Origin: Acidobacteriaceae bacterium
Lineage (GTDB): Bacteria > Acidobacteriota > Terriglobia > Bryobacterales > Bryobacteraceae
DNA length: 6,671 nucleotides
Direction of reading: 5' to 3'
Assembly: GCA_019245255.1 (NCBI GenBank)
Contig: JAFARV010001000.1
Span: forward strand, 1 to 6,671
Made by a program: the position numbers and the translations under genes. Position 1 is the first letter of the stretch, and every line of letters starts with the position of its first letter. Below, in pieces: positions 5,963-6,671 of this stretch. The notes beneath the pieces are model-generated. The model ran no database searches. It was given only the letters and a program-made list of their open reading frames with translations, and was not told the DNA's origin.

Positions 5963-6548
5963 AAGAATTTTCGACGCAAAAGGGCGTGTGAAGAATGACG
6001 CTCAGAGTTTTTCAGAAGCAGTGAAGCACGCAAGAGCTGGGGACCCCATGGCCAAGTCACTAGTTGGCTATTGTTATTTGACTGGCACGGGGACTAAAAA
6101 GAATGGCGAGGAAGGTCGCCGTTGGCTTCTTGCGGCGGCACGCCAAGGTGAAGTCGAGGCGATGTGCAACTTGGGACTCTTGTACGAAATAGGTGATGGC
6201 GTGGGTCAAAACCATAGGCTGGCTCTAAAGTGGTACGAGAGAGCAGCGCAATTAGGTGTAGCTATGGCTCAGATGAATCTTGGACTTATCCACCTCGACG
6301 CAAACAATCGGAGGAGGGACGAAGGGCTTGGTGTCTATTGGCTGAAGCGGGCCGCGAGAAAAGGGTACGCCAGAGCGATTTACAATCTAGGCGAAGCATA
6401 TCTGCATGGCGCTGGAGTAAGGAAAAGTGCCAAAATTGCAGAACGGTATTTCACTAAGGCCGCCGATATGGGCGATCCGGTGGCAAAGAAACGCCTACAC
6501 AGTCTTGCTCACAATTACGCTAGGGGGTGTGTCAAGGATTTTGTGTAA
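5949..6548 (+). CDS. Sel1-repeat protein, candidate immunity protein for the RHS tip
   Basis: A 199-residue protein starting at GTG. After a short N-terminal helix (FSEAVKHARAGDP, about 21-33) come four Sel1-like repeats, at about 34-68 (SLVGYCYLTGTGTKKN), 69-104 (AMCNLGLLYEIGDGV), 105-141 (AQMNLGLIHLDANN) and 142-178 (AIYNLGEAYLHGAGV). Each has the helix-turn-helix pattern ending in WLLAAARQG, WYERAAQLG, WLKRAARKG or YFTKAADMG. Sel1 repeats form a curved solenoid that binds other proteins. No signal peptide or membrane segment is seen, so it is probably cytoplasmic. It overlaps the RHS tip by 14 bp, the usual layout of toxin and immunity genes, and Sel1-repeat proteins serve as immunity proteins for some type VI secretion lipase effectors. 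The immunity role is therefore reasonable but inferred. Its base composition is lower in GC than the RHS core. Confidence 0.87.
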   Translation: MALPKRIFDAKGRVKNDAQSFSEAVKHARAGDPMAKSLVGYCYLTGTGTKKNGEEGRRWLLAAARQGEVEAMCNLGLLYEIGDGVGQNHRLALKWYERAAQLGVAMAQMNLGLIHLDANNRRRDEGLGVYWLKRAARKGYARAIYNLGEAYLHGAGVRKSAKIAERYFTKAADMGDPVAKKRLHSLAHNYARGCVKDFV

Positions 6549-6671
6549 ACCGCTCTGACTTTTCGTCAATAACTGTCCGGCCGTTGGGCCGAAAAACCGT
6601 CCGCCTTGCCTCGTGATCCCGCCGGAGCCGCCCGTCGCGTAATCTGGAATGCCGGAACGGCGCGCAGCGGG
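6549..6671. other. Right-edge segment without a clear gene; possible mobile-element end
   Basis: No convincing start or protein similarity is seen on either strand. AACTGTCCGGCC (6571-6582) recurs 24 bases later as AACCGTCCGCC (6595-6605), with a short hairpin CGGCC-GTTG-GGCCG between and over the first copy. Repeated short blocks of this kind occur near the ends of some insertion sequences, and a minus-strand frame stays open from the window edge to about 6550. Too little is visible to name an element. Confidence 0.25.

Noticed and set aside
6577..6596. CGGCC/GGCCG hairpin after the Sel1 gene as its terminator
   Set aside because: The stem is followed by A rather than T on the plus strand, and the minus strand has no T-run after it either.

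Overview
The window looks like chromosomal DNA of a soil bacterium with a GC-rich genome. The gene mix (an ECF sigma factor beside a DoxX-like membrane protein, an IRBP-type S41 peptidase, an ACS-type MFS transporter, an RHS core with a Sel1 neighbour) recalls Acidobacteriota of the Solibacter/Bryobacter kind. That placement is inference from general gene character, not from a marker gene.

Left part (1-1752): the 3' end of an alpha/beta hydrolase gene runs into the window and converges on a minus-strand gene for a DoxX-like four-helix membrane protein. Divergent from the latter is an ECF sigma factor. The 129-135 bp between them carries two mirror-image copies of one bipartite promoter motif, GTAACC-N14-CGCTCTGTACGAT, one facing each gene with identical spacing. 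The simplest reading is that the sigma factor drives its own gene and the membrane-protein gene. No anti-sigma gene is visible.

Middle (1824-4815): an exported S41 peptidase gene is split into two frames by about 101 bp of hairpin-rich DNA. Removing that stretch restores one continuous protein of about 441 residues, so this is an insertion-disrupted pseudogene. A minus-strand MFS transporter of the anion:cation symporter type follows, with a convincing intrinsic terminator about 100 bp beyond its stop codon.

Right part (4896-6671): a 5'-truncated RHS gene that keeps only the last repeats, the RHS core and a variable C-terminal tip. The tip is out of frame with the core because a G run appears one base short. 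The tip overlaps by 14 bp a gene for a four-repeat Sel1 protein, in the layout expected of a polymorphic toxin tip and its immunity gene. The tip matches no toxin family I recognise. The last 120 bp hold no clear gene, only a short repeat and hairpin that may belong to a neighbouring mobile element.
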